In this document: positions 11,835-23,079 of the stretch, piece after piece
How the letters are laid out: each line of letters starts with the position of its first letter
Position numbering within the stretch: position 1 is the first letter of the stretch
Source: Isoetes taiwanensis
Taxonomy: Eukaryota; Streptophyta; Lycopodiopsida; Isoetales; Isoetaceae
DNA length: 64,000 nt
Reading direction: 5' to 3'
Assembly: GCA_021234155.1 (NCBI GenBank)
Contig: JAJEKV010000093.1
Location: 684,001-748,000 of the forward strand
Position numbers and translations under genes: made by a program
Notes under the pieces: generated by a model
The model's input: the letters and a program-made list of their open reading frames with translations, nothing else
Told to the model about the DNA's origin: nothing
Databases searched by the model: none

Positions 11835-12544
11835 TTAACTGATCATAGGAAATTTCCATGCCAGAAAATAGTATACCTGGCCAAGATCTTTCATCTTAAA
11901 GTTGGCTTGAAGCTGAGACTTCAGAAGGTTGAGGTCTTTTTCACTGGCTGCAATGATGAGAAGATCATCCACATAACATATGACAAATACTAATGAGACA
12001 TCATGGCGAATATAGATGCTGGGATCTGCATGGCTAGGAATGAACAAGAGGTCAGTTAGAATTTGATGGAGTAAGTTAGCATACCATGCACGAGGTGCTT
12101 GTCTGAGGCCATAGAGTGCTTTGTGCAGTATACAAACAGAGTCAGAGGTGGATCCAATAGCAAACCCTTCAGGTTATTCATTATAAACAGTGTCATTATA
12201 AACAGTGGCATGTAAAAAGCCATTGGTTACATCTAACTGATGAATATGAAACGATTTTTGGTGGCATGAGCAAGCAAGACTCGAATTGAAGTCATTCTGG
12301 CTACTGGAGCGCATGTTTGATCAAAATCAATTCCAAGAATTTGGCTAAAGCCTTTGGCTACAAAACGTGCTTTGAACCGAGATATTTCTTCAGCAGAGTT
12401 GTATTTGAGCTTGAAAACCCACCTAGATCCAACCACAGGATGATTTGCAAGTCTGGGGACAACACTCCAAGTATTGGCTTCAAGGATTGATGCATATTCC
12501 TCTTTCATTGCTTCCATCCATTGGGATAATTCAGGTGTAAGCAT
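11835..12544 (-). pseudogene. Copia reverse transcriptase fragments
   Basis: The upstream frame has WMEAMKEEYASILEANTW, VVGSRWVFKLKYN and FKARFVAKGFSQ, the start of RVT_2. The downstream frame has VICYVDDLLI (YVDD active site) and FKMKDLGQVYYFL. The stretch between them, 12048-12232, is broken by stops. Confidence 0.93.
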
Positions 12545-12872
12545 GGCTAGCTCATAGGATGTTGGTTCAATGGGTTGTTCAGAGATATGGAATACATAGT
12601 CTTCTGCCCATACATGAGGTCTTTGAGTTCTGGAAGGTCGATATGGAATTGCAACAGTAAGAGGTTCAGATGACTCAGGACTGGGGCTTAATGGTAGAGG
12701 ATTTTCAACAGAATTTAAGGGTGTAGATGTATCAGGTGCTGAACAGGTGGGGTGTAATGGAATTTCTTCTTCAAGCAGAATGAATGAGGGTGGTGGATTT
12801 GTGACAGAAAAGCAAGATTCAAATTCATTGAATGATGCATGAGCAATGACAAGTAAGGTTCTCTAGTGTAGA

Positions 12873-13673
12873 TTAAATAACCCTATAGGCTTTTCGAGTT
12901 GTGCAGTAGCCAATCTTTGATTTGGCAGAAAATTTTGGTTGATTGAGAACAAGTGCAAAAGCAAGACAACAAAAAACTTTTAAATGCTTAAGACTTACAG
13001 ATCTTCTTGACCAAACTTCTTCTGGCAGTTGATTGTTGATACCACTGTGAGGAACTCTGTTTGTAATGTACACTGCAGTAAGAACAGCTTCCCCCCAAAA
13101 TTCTGCTGGAACTTGTCGAGCAGTGAGCATTGTTCTGGCCATCTCAATAATAGTCCTGTTTGCACGCTCTGCTCTGTCATTTTTTTCAGGTGTATAGGGA
13201 GATGTTATTTGATGCTGAATCCCTTCTCTTGTACAGAAATCCTTGAAGGCATTTGAAGTAAATTTCCCACCTCCATCACTTCGGAGTACAACTAGTTTGT
13301 TGCCTGTAGATCTCTCTACTTCAAAGAGAAAGGCTGTGAATTGTGTGAAGGCCTCACTCTTGTTGTGTAGCATATACACAAAATGCTTTCAAGAATAATC
13401 ATCCAAAATCAACATGAAGTATCGGGCTCCTTGCAGAGTTGATGGTTTGATTGGTCCACATAAGTCAACATGAAGTAATTTAAGAGTTCTGGATGTTTCA
13501 GAGTCAGAGGCAGAGAAAGAGGTACGAGTAATTTTGTTCTGGAGACAATGGCTGCATGGCAATACTGAGGAGGATTTATCAGGCAAGTACCCTTTGTGGA
13601 TCAAGTGATTAATGCATGCAGATGAGATGTGGCCAACTCTAGAGTGCCATAGGGCATGAGGAGTATTCAACAC
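12873..13673 (-). pseudogene. Copia integrase (GAG-pre plus catalytic core)
   Basis: The first frame has the zinc-binding HX3H..CX2C pattern (LWHSRVGHIS, then PCSHC) and LHVDLCGPI, which carries the first catalytic Asp. The second has LRSDGGGKF (second Asp) and TPEKNDRAERANRTI, where the catalytic Glu lies in the usual QNGVAERKN position. The join near 13380-13390 is frameshifted or stopped. Confidence 0.92.
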
Positions 13674-14048
13674 AACAAGATTAACTTCTTCAAAAACATT
13701 TGCAATTTGATAGAGGTTATCTTGTCGAGTGTCAGTGAGTATAATTTCTTCAGCAGCATTTCAGATGTGACAAAGACCTGTTCCAAATGAAACAATAAGT
13801 CCTGCATCAGTGATTTTACTTACAGATAGTAAGCTCTTGTGCAGTCCGGGGACATGCAATACATCCTTCAGGAGTTTAGGAACACCAGACTTGGTCAGGA
13901 TTTTTACTGTTCCAATTCCTTTGGCACGTTGAAGATGATTGTCTCCCATGCGAACAGTTCGATCCTCCTTCAAAGATTGGTAGCTGATGAAGATTTTTCG
14001 GATGGGAGTCATGTGACAGGTTGCCCCAGAGTCTAGAAACCATACAGG

Positions 14049-14888
14049 TCATGTACTGGATATTTCAGTGAGTGCAGCACAAAGGTAATCCATGGCCATA
14101 TTACTTTGCTCTACAGTGGGCTTAGATTTAGCAACTGGTGCTGGTGCTCTGCAATCTCTGACTAGATGTCCCTCCTTTTGACATATATAGCAAGTAAATT
14201 TCTTGCCTTTCTTTCCTTGACTCTGATTTCCTCGAGCATCTTTACTGGAGTTTCTTCGAGTATCTGCAATCATAAGATCATCATGAGGATGAGATTGTTG
14301 TCTCTGTCTCCGATACTCAATTTTGATTCTCTCATAGGCTGTGTCAAATGTATAGACATCAAGTCTACCCTCAAGAGAAATCACCAAGCCTTCATAAGAT
14401 TTAGGAGGGTTATTGAGCAGCATGCAGACTTTCTCGCCCTCCTTAATTTTGCCTCCAGTGGCACACAAATCATCTAGCATATCTTTCATTTTACAGACAT
14501 GCTCAAGCAAATCGCCTCCTTCAGATAGTTGGAGTTCATACAGACGTTTCCGCAACACTAAATGATTCCCAGCAATGGAAGATTCATAGTGTGAGGTAAG
14601 GGATTCCCACAAAGCTCGAGCAGTTGGGGTGCCCTTCACAATGCATGCAGGAACATCATCAAGGCTCGCTATCAAGATAAACTAAGCCTTTCGATCCCTT
14701 TTAGCCTCGTCAACAGCCTCTAGAATCAGAGGTTCATCAACAACAGCTTCACCAGCTGGATTATCAAGAACAACAATTGATGGAGCAGACTCTACGACAT
14801 CCCAGAGCTTCCGATCCTTCAAAAAACTTGCATTCTCCATTTCCACAGTTGGAAATTCTTCCCGGAGAAGCGAGGAATCATGCGCCAT
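14049..14888 (-). pseudogene. Copia gag with CCHC zinc knuckle
   Basis: Two frames (14682-14888 and 14049-14675) give a UBN2/gag-like protein: LWESLTSHYESS, LYELQLSEGGDLLEHV, and near the end CYICQKEGHLVRDC, a CX2CX4HX4C nucleic-acid-binding knuckle. It would package element RNA. The two frames are separated by a stop or shift near 14680. Confidence 0.9.
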
Positions 14889-15029
14889 TCAGAGGCAGAG
14901 AGAGTTCCAGTGTTATCTTCCATATCCAAGCTTCAGAGAAAGGTGACGAGACAGAGATACCGTACACAAGATTAATTACAGACTTAAAGAATCTACAACG
15001 GAGTTTAAAGCATGTGTGGGACCATAACC

Positions 15030-15390
15030 TGTCGAAAAACAACAGTGCAAGAACAAAAGAATTGAACACTTATGAAAATAAGAACACGGAACCTTTTGCA
15101 TTCAAAACTTGGTGATTGATCCAATGAGCTAGAAGATGTTTTATACGCCACAACAACACAAATTTAGGCTTAACATAAGCCTCAAGATCAGGAACTCAGA
15201 GCAAAATAAGGAAGGAAGGAAGGAAGGTACTTTTATCGTCCACGGAGACCAGTCGGTCTATGGGACCCAATACAAAAACGCAGCAAGGAACTATTTAAAA
15301 CTTAGCATAATTAAAGGGGTAAATTCAGCATAACTACAAAAGGAATGTTTCCAAATATTTTCAAGGTCATGAACCTTTTGATATCCAACA
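15030..15390 (-). repeat. Copia 5' LTR (361 bp)
   Basis: Longer than the other LTR because of a short duplicated tract near 15059-15082, an ~80-bp segment starting at (GGAA)n around 15210, and an extra piece near 15360. Insertions or deletions therefore arose after integration. The sequence just inside is not the usual TGGTATCAGAGC primer-binding site. Confidence 0.88.
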
Positions 15391-15395
15391 ATTCC

Positions 15396-16080
15396 AAGCT
15401 CTGAGCCGCAGGCGTGCCGAATCCCAAAATCCTGTCAAATCTATTGGAAGCTCTGCAAAATCCGAATTGGGGAGCCCTATGAAATTCGAATTGGGGATTT
15501 TGCCTCGCCTTGAGTGCTTCACTCTGGCGGGCGTGCTATAGCCTTAGCTCCCGATTTTGCAGCAATCATTCAAGGAGCGAGGGTTGCTGCAGAATTATTC
15601 GAGAAGGGTTGCAACACTGCGATTTGAAAGGGCGATTTGAAAGCGATTTCAAGGAGCAATTTGAAAGGGCTTGAAAGGGCATATTTGGGTTTAATTTGTT
15701 CCCTTCGACGACTCTGTGTAGGAAGAGCTGTCTGTTTTGTTTTTGCTCACAGTCTCTAGTTTGTTGCTTGCTTCTGACAGAGGAACAGTTTGACCAGAAT
15801 AGGGTCACTACCGAAACAGGGCATGGAGGCCGCATACTGACTGCCTTCATTCTTGTTTATAAAAATCCTTGTTGTATTAATTAATGGTTGTTTTGCACCA
15901 TTGACTTGTGCAAGAGGTTTTACAAGATAAAAAACATTGGCCTTGGATTTAGAAGATTCCAAGGAATCTTCTATAATCAAGGGCCACAAATAAATAATAG
16001 CAAACCTGAACCATCAACAAATTGAAGGGCACATTTGCATTTGGAAAAAGTTAATGACCAATTTCATTAGTGGACCTAAG
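15396..16080. other. Spacer after the copia element
   Basis: No recognised gene. There is a short repetitive stretch of GGGCGATTTGAAAG-like words near 15625-15680. Confidence 0.5.
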
Positions 16081-16196
16081 GACATCTTGGCCCATGTACT
16101 AAAAGTGCCTAAAAGTTATAAAAATACCATATGGGAAGGACATCTTAGCCTACTTACTAAAAGTGTCTAAAAATTATAAAAATGCCATTTAGGAAG
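16081..16196. repeat. 58-bp tandem duplication
   Basis: Two units beginning GACATCTT(G/A)G and containing ACTAAAAGTG...TATAAAAAT. Copies start at 16081 and 16139 and differ at a few bases. Confidence 0.85.
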
Positions 16197-18604
16197 GTTT
16201 TAGTATGTGCCATCTGTTGTTGCAAGCACTAATTCCATATTGTTGGTTCGTATGCATCTGGCATCTTTTTCTTGCTCTATTTTGAAATGTAAATCATTTG
16301 GTTGAGTTTGAGTTCCTTCTTATTCGCAAAGATATATTAATTGGATCACTAGTTAACTTCAATGGTTTTATCAATTCCTATACCCTATCCACTTATAAAT
16401 GTACGAGTTGTGATGTATCTAACACTTGTGATATACACCACCCTGCTTATTCGAACATTTGATGCATATCCCACCCTAATTATTAAGGTACTAGGAACGT
16501 GTGCCCAGCAATGCCGGGCATTCCTCGGGGACATATGTAATGGGTAGATGGATTCTGTGAGTGGAAAAGAAAATGCTACATATTTGTCTTGTCATATGCC
16601 GACCAAAGTGTGAATATGTGAGGGGCAATTGATTTTGAAGTGGAAGGAAGAGTGACTAAGAGGGCAGACCTTGTGTTTAAGCATGGATCAGAAATGAATT
16701 GAATTGGTTTTGATATAGGGGGATCTATGTCATCATCATGCGCATATGATGCCATGTCATCAGCTGCGCATGCGATGCCATGTCATTAGTGTGCAATGTT
16801 AATCTGGATGGGCTTGGATTTGCTCCTCCGAAAATTGTTGGCAGATTTTTAAAGAATAGTAAGTTGTATACAACCTCTGTGAAAATGGTCAATACCATAA
16901 ATGCTTGCTTTTCCTCAAGAAAAGAGGATCTGGACGCTCATTCTCGCCAGGTTAGAGTAGAAAATCTTCATAAAAAACAAAAACATTGAATAATAGGGCG
17001 GCCACCATTATCCTCCAATGCCCGGGGATGCAAAGAGGTTAGCGCCATAGCCGTGGAGCCATAGTTGCCGCCGAACGCCATCGCCAGACCTCCGCCACAG
17101 AAAGAAAAAATTACGAAAAAAAAAATGCTCCCACTTTCCATGTTGTGCTGGCATGCCACCTGGTCCCACATTCCGGTGGGACCGTGACCCGCTTCCGCCT
17201 ACCGCCGGTTGCGGGGGTCCATTGCTCCACACTGGAATGTAGTCCCAGCCCAGATGGCATGAATCAAAGCCAACAAAGACCATTATAAATCGTTTCCTGA
17301 TCTGCTTTTCAAAAAGAAGAGAGAATATACTTTTTATTCTGATATTCTGGCTTTTGGTTTTGATCCTAAGTGCGTATAGGATTGCTTCTCAGTTTTTTCT
17401 CCTTACTTATTTGATGCTTGGCAGAACGAGGCTGGTGTGGCGACATGGCTTGGAAGCTACCAAGTATTTCAAGCATCTGCAGACGCTGGTGTGGTGGAGG
17501 CTACCAAGTATGTAAATCCCACATCCTCATTCCTCAGCAAGCTAACTTGGTAAATCCGACCCTAACTTGGTAAGAAAAAAATTATGTGGCAGCATACAGA
17601 TGAAGCGGAAGCGGTGCTAAGCATTTGGCCAGGCAGAGAAGCCGGAAATCTTTCAACAAGCTTTGTCAGGTGAGATGTGTATCAGCTTTGTATTTTTTTT
17701 TTTCCCTTTCTTATTCTTGTATGCGGTTTTTGCCGATTTGCACTCTCATGATTTATGCTTATACTGCTCTTCTTGCAAACGCTTTGGTACTCTTGCAACC
17801 TAACAACAGTAGTTTTGGAAAATATGCACTCTCTATTAACAGTAAATCTGCCTATGTTCTCAAACCCGCGGAACTCGTCACTGAGTAGAAACAAGAGAGA
17901 TTCCCAGCATTGGACATCACTGTTGTTGTTTGTTAATCTGCTGTCAATAATGTTTTAAAGCAAATTTCTCGAGCCAGTCTGTTGGAAGCTTCATACTCAG
18001 CTGATGCTACATAGTAGGGATAACACCCATTTTGACATCTTTACATGAAATTTAACAGTATTTTACTGTGTTCCACACAGTAGTGCAAATGCTATGCTGC
18101 TAAAAAGCACATCTGGACACAGTCAACAAGTCTTTTTGATATACTATTTGGATAACCAGGGCATTTACTGAAACTTTATGCATTTTCACAAGAAATTCCT
18201 ACTTGAAAATTGACAAAGCAACAGATAATGTGTTTACAACCATTTATTTTGACTTTTTGAATGCTCTTCAAGATTTTCTATGCTGTAAAATATAGCAGCA
18301 AGATTGATTTTGTTAGTATGCACATATACTATCCTTGGTTGAAATTTTCCATGCAATATCTGGCCTTGTTGCATTCTCTGACCTTGCTAGTAGATGTTAC
18401 TTTTCCATTAATTCTTCGTATATTCTAAGCACTATTTGACATTGTTGGAAGATGTGGGATTACTTCACCATTATTATTGCATCAAATCTTCTACGGTAGA
18501 TTGTCATAGAAATAATGCATGTTGAAATATCAGCACATTTATAAGGAGTTTCTCTAAAGTTTTCATGCCACATTTATGATAGGAGCCCCAGGCAGAGGCC
18601 CACC
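16197..18604. other. Upstream region of the H3-fusion gene; possible untranslated or upstream exon
   Basis: No certain gene. A minus-strand stretch at 17008-17283 is GC-richer than its surroundings and encodes glycine-rich frames of unknown identity. A short open stretch from ATG 17584 ends at a good donor (CAG|GTGAGA, intron from 17670); joined to an acceptor at 18581-18582 (TATGATAG|G) it would add 36 codons in frame to the H3-fusion protein. That splice is only a possibility. Confidence 0.35.
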
Positions 18605-19699
18605 ATGGTGGAGATGGCAACAGGGAGTGGCAAGAAGATCCTGGAGCACCTCAGGCCCGAGAGGGAGGAAGAGCATCATGATTCGTCCAGCTCCACGGAC
18701 GAGACCTTCCACTCTTCCCATGAACGGGCGCCCAGCAGCTCATCAGAGGCCACCCAGCGAACGGGCGAAACGGTGGTGCTCGGCACGCCCTCGCCCAGCC
18801 AAGAGGAGCAGCAGACCCGCCAGGAGCAGCAGGAGGAAGAGGAGCAGCAAGGCGGGCAGAAGCAGGAGGAGGAGCCCCAACAAGAAGAGGAGGTCGGCCT
18901 CAACAAAAAGAAGGGGAAGGAGAAAGTAGTAGAATGGCCGGAGGATAGGGCAGCAAGAAAGAAGAGGGAGAGAGAGAAGGAAGCAAAAAGGAGGGAGAAG
19001 AGGTCCAAGAGGGACCAAGATCGACCCAGGGGGACAGTCCACATCGAAGAATTTCGTCGGGAGGCAACCGACGAGGAGGAAGAGGTCGAAGAAGAGGAAG
19101 GCGCCAGGGAGGAGGAGGAAGAGCTCGAAGGGGATGTCGGGGAAACCTCTAATCTTGACGCTCGACCACCTTATCCGAAGTGGCCCAAGCCACCTAAGGT
19201 GGTAAAGCAGAAAGTAGGAGAGCGCAAGTTCATGCTGAAGCAGGACCGTCAGTTCGAACGCAGGAAGAAAGCATACCAGGAGTACCTTCGTAGGTGGAAA
19301 AGGTACAATGATTGGTATTGCCAGAAGTATGTTAAGGGCGGCAGGCTAAGGAACCACCCGAAGCCGCCACCTCCTCTACCAGAAGCCCCGAAGAAGGTCC
19401 ACCATGGACCAAATTCGAGGCACGCTCGAGTCTTCCGGGAGATTAGGCACTTTCAACAGTGCACTAATCTCATGATTCGGAAGATGCCGTTCGAACGGCT
19501 CCTTCGGGAGGTTATGCAGGAGTTTCGGAGCGATTATAAGGTTACACCCTTAATGGTCCGATCTCTGCAAGTGGCTGCAGAGGCAGAGCTGATACAGCTC
19601 TTCGAAGAAGGCAACTTATGTGCCATCCATGCGGAGAGGGTAACAGTAATGCCAAAGGACCTACATTTAGCTAAGAGGATCCGAAAAGACAAGCTTTAG
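18605..19699 (+). CDS. Histone H3-fold protein with long charged N-terminal extension
   Basis: One open frame of 364 codons with a strong start context (CCACCATGG); an in-frame TAA lies upstream at 18542. Residues ~272-364 form a histone H3 fold: alpha-N FREIRHFQQCTNLMIRK, alpha-1 MPFERLLREVMQEF, loop 1 RSDYKVT, alpha-2 including LFEEGNLCAIHA, loop 2 ERVTVM, alpha-3 PKDLHLAKRIR. By hand about half the positions equal canonical H3. Loop 1 has canonical length, unlike plant CENH3. Residues 1-180 are Ser/Glu/Lys-rich low complexity, with basic runs (RKKREREKEAKRREKRSKR) that could serve as nuclear signals and coiled coil. About 185-262 is a Pro/aromatic/basic segment (PPYPKWPKPPKVVK, YQEYLRRWKRYNDWY, PKPPPPLPEAPKK). 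The canonical tail with K4, K9 and K27 is absent. Likely a chromatin protein replacing or mimicking H3, but incorporation into nucleosomes is inference. A decayed paralogue lies at 8005-8525. Confidence 0.85.
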   Translation: MVEMATGSGKKILEHLRPEREEEHHDSSSSTDETFHSSHERAPSSSSEATQRTGETVVLGTPSPSQEEQQTRQEQQEEEEQQGGQKQEEEPQQEEEVGLNKKKGKEKVVEWPEDRAARKKREREKEAKRREKRSKRDQDRPRGTVHIEEFRREATDEEEEVEEEEGAREEEEELEGDVGETSNLDARPPYPKWPKPPKVVKQKVGERKFMLKQDRQFERRKKAYQEYLRRWKRYNDWYCQKYVKGGRLRNHPKPPPPLPEAPKKVHHGPNSRHARVFREIRHFQQCTNLMIRKMPFERLLREVMQEFRSDYKVTPLMVRSLQVAAEAELIQLFEEGNLCAIHAERVTVMPKDLHLAKRIRKDKL

Positions 19700-19822
19700 A
19701 AAGCTTGCAATTTTGTATAAAGATAATTTTATATAAACCAATTTGGTGTAAAGCTATGAGTAATATAATGAAAATCTAATTGTGAATATTGCTAGTTCAA
19801 TTTTTTCTTTGAAATTAACTGT
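19700..19822 (+). other. Probable 3' UTR of the H3-fusion gene
   Basis: AT-rich sequence directly after the stop, with AATATAATG and similar words that could act as plant polyadenylation signals. It has no stem-loop of the animal replication-dependent histone type. Confidence 0.4.
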
Positions 19823-20245
19823 TTAGATCAAAATTGATCCACTCGGGTCACTCTGCGCCGATGACCCCTGCGTCACAAATGCAGATGCGTTTCGCGTTTC
19901 ACATAGAATAACTGAGTCCCTCTTTGTTGGCATAAATTGTCCAATGCAAGAAAAGTTGTTAGAATATTTAGAATGGCGGCGATTGAGTTTCTGTTGCAAT
20001 GGCGGAGTAAAGGATTGCAAGTATCTTGTAGAGAACCTGGCCCTCTATAAGGATGTATCCTGGACAGTCATCTTGCCCCACATATCCTAAAGGAAAGCGG
20101 CATCTGCTAGAGACAAGCAATCAAAGACATCTTGCTGAAAGGCACCGAGCTGATCCATCAAATCTCGTATCCCTGGCGCTGCCTCAAATCGTGCTATGGA
20201 GGGGTTGATGCCAGATCTGTTGTTATTATAACGGCGCCTCGTCAT
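19823..20245 (-). pseudogene. Decayed unknown protein gene, tail-to-tail with the H3-fusion gene
   Basis: From ATG at 20245 one minus-strand frame runs about 140 codons with only two in-frame TAG stops. It begins MTRRRYNNNRSGINPSIARF and includes IRDLMDQLGAFQQDVFDCLS, with a long coding-like composition. The family is not recognised. It could be a gag-like remnant or a small nuclear gene. Confidence 0.35.
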
Positions 20246-20581
20246 GATATGCGGTGTCTTGCCCTGGATATGATGCTATACAATAAAAAGGAGGTGAAGA
20301 AAAGAAAAGGAACACCTCCCTGCTGAATCTATGTAGGAAGTTATAACAATTATTATAATTCTATTTTTTATGCAACATAATATTGATTGCTATCATTTGC
20401 TTCATTTATGTTGATTTACATTTGTAATAACAATAATTTTAATGTCTTTATCCAAAGCTTGTATTCTTTTTGGATTCCCCATCAAGGGGCAATTCGTTAA
20501 GGGGAGGTTAGATTTGGGTTTCTTATGGCATATTGTAGGCATATCTCATGATCTGACGGCCACTATTACTGATTGTTTTTT

Positions 20582-20653
20582 CGGCGGTGTAAACTAATTT
20601 TATAGTTTTCGATGTGAATATGGCCTAAGGTTTTTTGGCTTTTTGGATGCCAA

Positions 20654-20687
<34 letters not shown>

Positions 20688-20766
20688 GGCGGTGTAAACT
20701 ATTTTTGTATTTTCCCATGTGAATATGGCGTAAGGTTTTTTGGCTTTTTGGATGCCAATTTTTTTT
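20582..20766. repeat. ~78-bp direct repeat around a poly-T run
   Basis: Two copies of a segment from GGCGGTGTAAACTA to TTTTTGGATGCCAATTT flank a T-run at about 20660-20687. The arrangement fits replication slippage or two insertions of one short element. Confidence 0.85.
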
Positions 20767-20889
20767 AAGACAATTGGGAAACTCATTTTGCCCCAAGTTT
20801 TTTCTTTGTTTTGAAGGATGAAAAACACTTTAAATTAAAATCACCAATACATCTCTTGTTATAAGGTATAACAACATCTCCATGTCCAA

Positions 20890-22930
20890 ATTGGATCATG
20901 AAGGGATAACCAAACAACATTAGATACTCACATGCTAGAACCTACTAAGATAGAGGTCCCACGTTTCTCGAGCAATTCCTCAACCTCCAAGCAACCAATA
21001 TGTTTCAGAAAGCTCATTTTCAATGACCACAACAACCTAGGTGTGTGAACAAATTTACCTAGAAACACTAGTACTCTCCGTCTCTTCCATATATAACAAC
21101 ATATCCATCCTTTAGCTATATGAATAGCTAATTTCGTTGGGAGAGGCCTAGCGCTATGCTATCTGCCTATCACCAGTTCCTTCAACGAAATTGAAATTTG
21201 AAATATCTCTTTGAATCTGTCCCATAGTTGTTGGGCATCCCGACAGTAAATCATACAGTGTTTTAAAGATTCGTCTGCTCTTCCACAAAATGGACATAAC
21301 TGCATTTATATCATTTTTTTTAATTTATGAGTCACTACATTCACCTCAACGATCTGTGCAAGGTCTGCCATAATATTGTGCAAACCTTTGGTTGTATGAC
21401 GAGTTTTTCCAAATCCATTTCTAGATGCAAATTACTTCTTCTCTATTCACATTCACTTCCCACTTCCTCCATATGGGGAAGAACTTAATCTTAAACAAGC
21501 AATTTATAACACCTGGAAACAAAATGACCTTCCTCAAGAGATTTGATCCACCGACCAAAACTCACCTACCAACAGGAGTGCACATTGCGGGATGAGACGA
21601 ATGACAAGGTTCCAGATTTTCTTGTCTCGATCCTTCAATGCAAAAGAAATTCTAAACACATGCCAAGGAACAACTCGTCCTGATTGGTATCAACACCCAA
21701 CAAACTCAATACCTGCTCTCTTCAACCTTCTTTGTACCCTTACATCTACAATAGAGAATAAGGGCTTAAGCACTCCATCTAAATTCACTGATAACCACCA
21801 AACGGGCATAGAGACCGAACCACAAGCCTCTTCATTGAGATGGAGTAGAAATCTCACTACCTATCAAGCCTTAAGTAATTCGTTCAAGAAAGGGGCGTCC
21901 CATGGTAACTCTGCTCCGACAGATGCTTTTCCGTTGGGTACACATAGTAACGATTGAATAAAAAGTTTCAATCCCAGAGAATTTTCATTGCCATTCAAAA
22001 TCTGCCATATGAACTTACAAAGCAGTACCTTACATAAGGTCAATGTTTATCATCCTCAAGCCTCTATGTACCTTAGATTTCATAAGCTTTTCCCCGGCTA
22101 TTTTGACATCTGCATGTACCTTATTACCTCCCCAAACAAAATTCCTGATTAGATTGCACATTTCTTCTATCTTATCCAGAGGAGCCAATATGGCTGAGGT
22201 TGAATACACATAAGTGCTGGAGAGTACCGATTTAGCTACTGTTAGCCTTCCTGCCATGGACAACTTAGCGACTTTCCACAATTGAGGTGCTTGTTTAATC
22301 CTAGAAGAATCTCATCCCAAATTTTAGAAGAAGATATACTTACGTCTACTGGGATTTCAAAAAGTCTAGTTGAACTGGAATGCTTAAATCATCCATTGTT
22401 TTCCATAGATTTTTTCTGTTCACCATATCAAAAGCCTTGAAGAAGTCAACAAAAGCAGCATACAGGGGCTCATTTTTTCCAAAAATAGAATCTGTCACTG
22501 CATACATAGTGATCAAATGATCAATAGTGGACCTTTTGGGTCTGAACCCAGCTTGTCCCACTGCTCTAGCATTATTATCCTCAGCCCACATACTAATTTT
22601 TGAATCTAGAATGACTTCAAAACGTTTAGCAAATAAACTACCAACTATGATCATTCCATAATTAGCTGGATCCAATTCATTGCCTGCTTTGTGGAGTGAA
22701 ATTACTCTGTTTATTTGCCATGCTTGTGGGAAGCCCTCTCTTAGCGCTGCATTAAGCAATTCTAACAAGATAGCAGTAACTCCATCACCCGAGCTCACTT
22801 AAACATTTCAGCTATAAGACCGTCCATATTAGCAGCTTTATTATTAGACAACTCTTGTAAATCGTAATGATTATCATCCAGAGTAAACAAAAGATACTCT
22901 CGATTATACCTGCCATCCTTGTATATCAAA
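20890..22930 (-). mobile_element. LINE (non-LTR) fragment with internal deletion of the RT palm
   Basis: Reading from high to low: NNKAANMDGLIAEMFK (22.83 kb); then at 22346-22798 INRVISLHKAGNELDPANY, GQAGFRPKRSTIDHL and YAAFVDFFKAFDMV, the N-terminal half of RVT_1; then at 22030-22281 KLSMAGRLTVAKSVLSSTYV, the segment after the palm; and near 21200-21300 a zf-RVT pattern (LCPFCGRADESLKHC). The step from FFKAF to KLSMAG is only about 65 nt, so the part with the YADD site is missing. No ORF1 or endonuclease is visible, and no clear poly-A tail. Confidence 0.9.
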
Positions 22931-23079
22931 TATATTATGCTTTGAACTAAGAAAAAAATAAGTGCCCAGCGTTGGATGGTATGCCAATTAAGTTCTTTCA
23001 GGAATTTTGAGAGTGGTTGGAGCCAGAGGCGTATGATGCGTGTTATGACTTTTGTTGGTCTAGTACTTTGAATAGAATT
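22931..23079. other. Spacer between LINE and duplicated segment
   Basis: Short AT-rich stretch with no feature seen. Confidence 0.5.

Larger units (their letters stand above)
11109..15390 (-). mobile_element. Ty1-copia LTR retrotransposon, complete structure, decayed coding
   Basis: Both LTRs begin TG and end CA on the plus strand, and the 5-bp duplication ATTCC lies directly outside each end (11104-11108 and 15391-15395). Reading from high to low coordinates the order is gag with zinc knuckle, GAG-pre-integrase, integrase, reverse transcriptase, RNase H. This is the copia order. Stops and frameshifts separate the domains, so it is not autonomous. It has inserted into the spacer between the EMB514-like gene and the H3-fusion gene. 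Confidence 0.95.

Noticed and set aside
18676-19044. Leucine/serine-rich frames antisense to the H3-fusion gene
   Set aside because: Mirror of Glu/Lys/Arg codon runs on the plus strand.
18605-19699. Calling the H3-fold protein a CENH3
   Set aside because: Loop 1 has the canonical H3 length and NLCAIHA...VTVMPKD follows canonical H3; CENH3 usually has a longer, diverged loop 1. Centromere role cannot be excluded without data.
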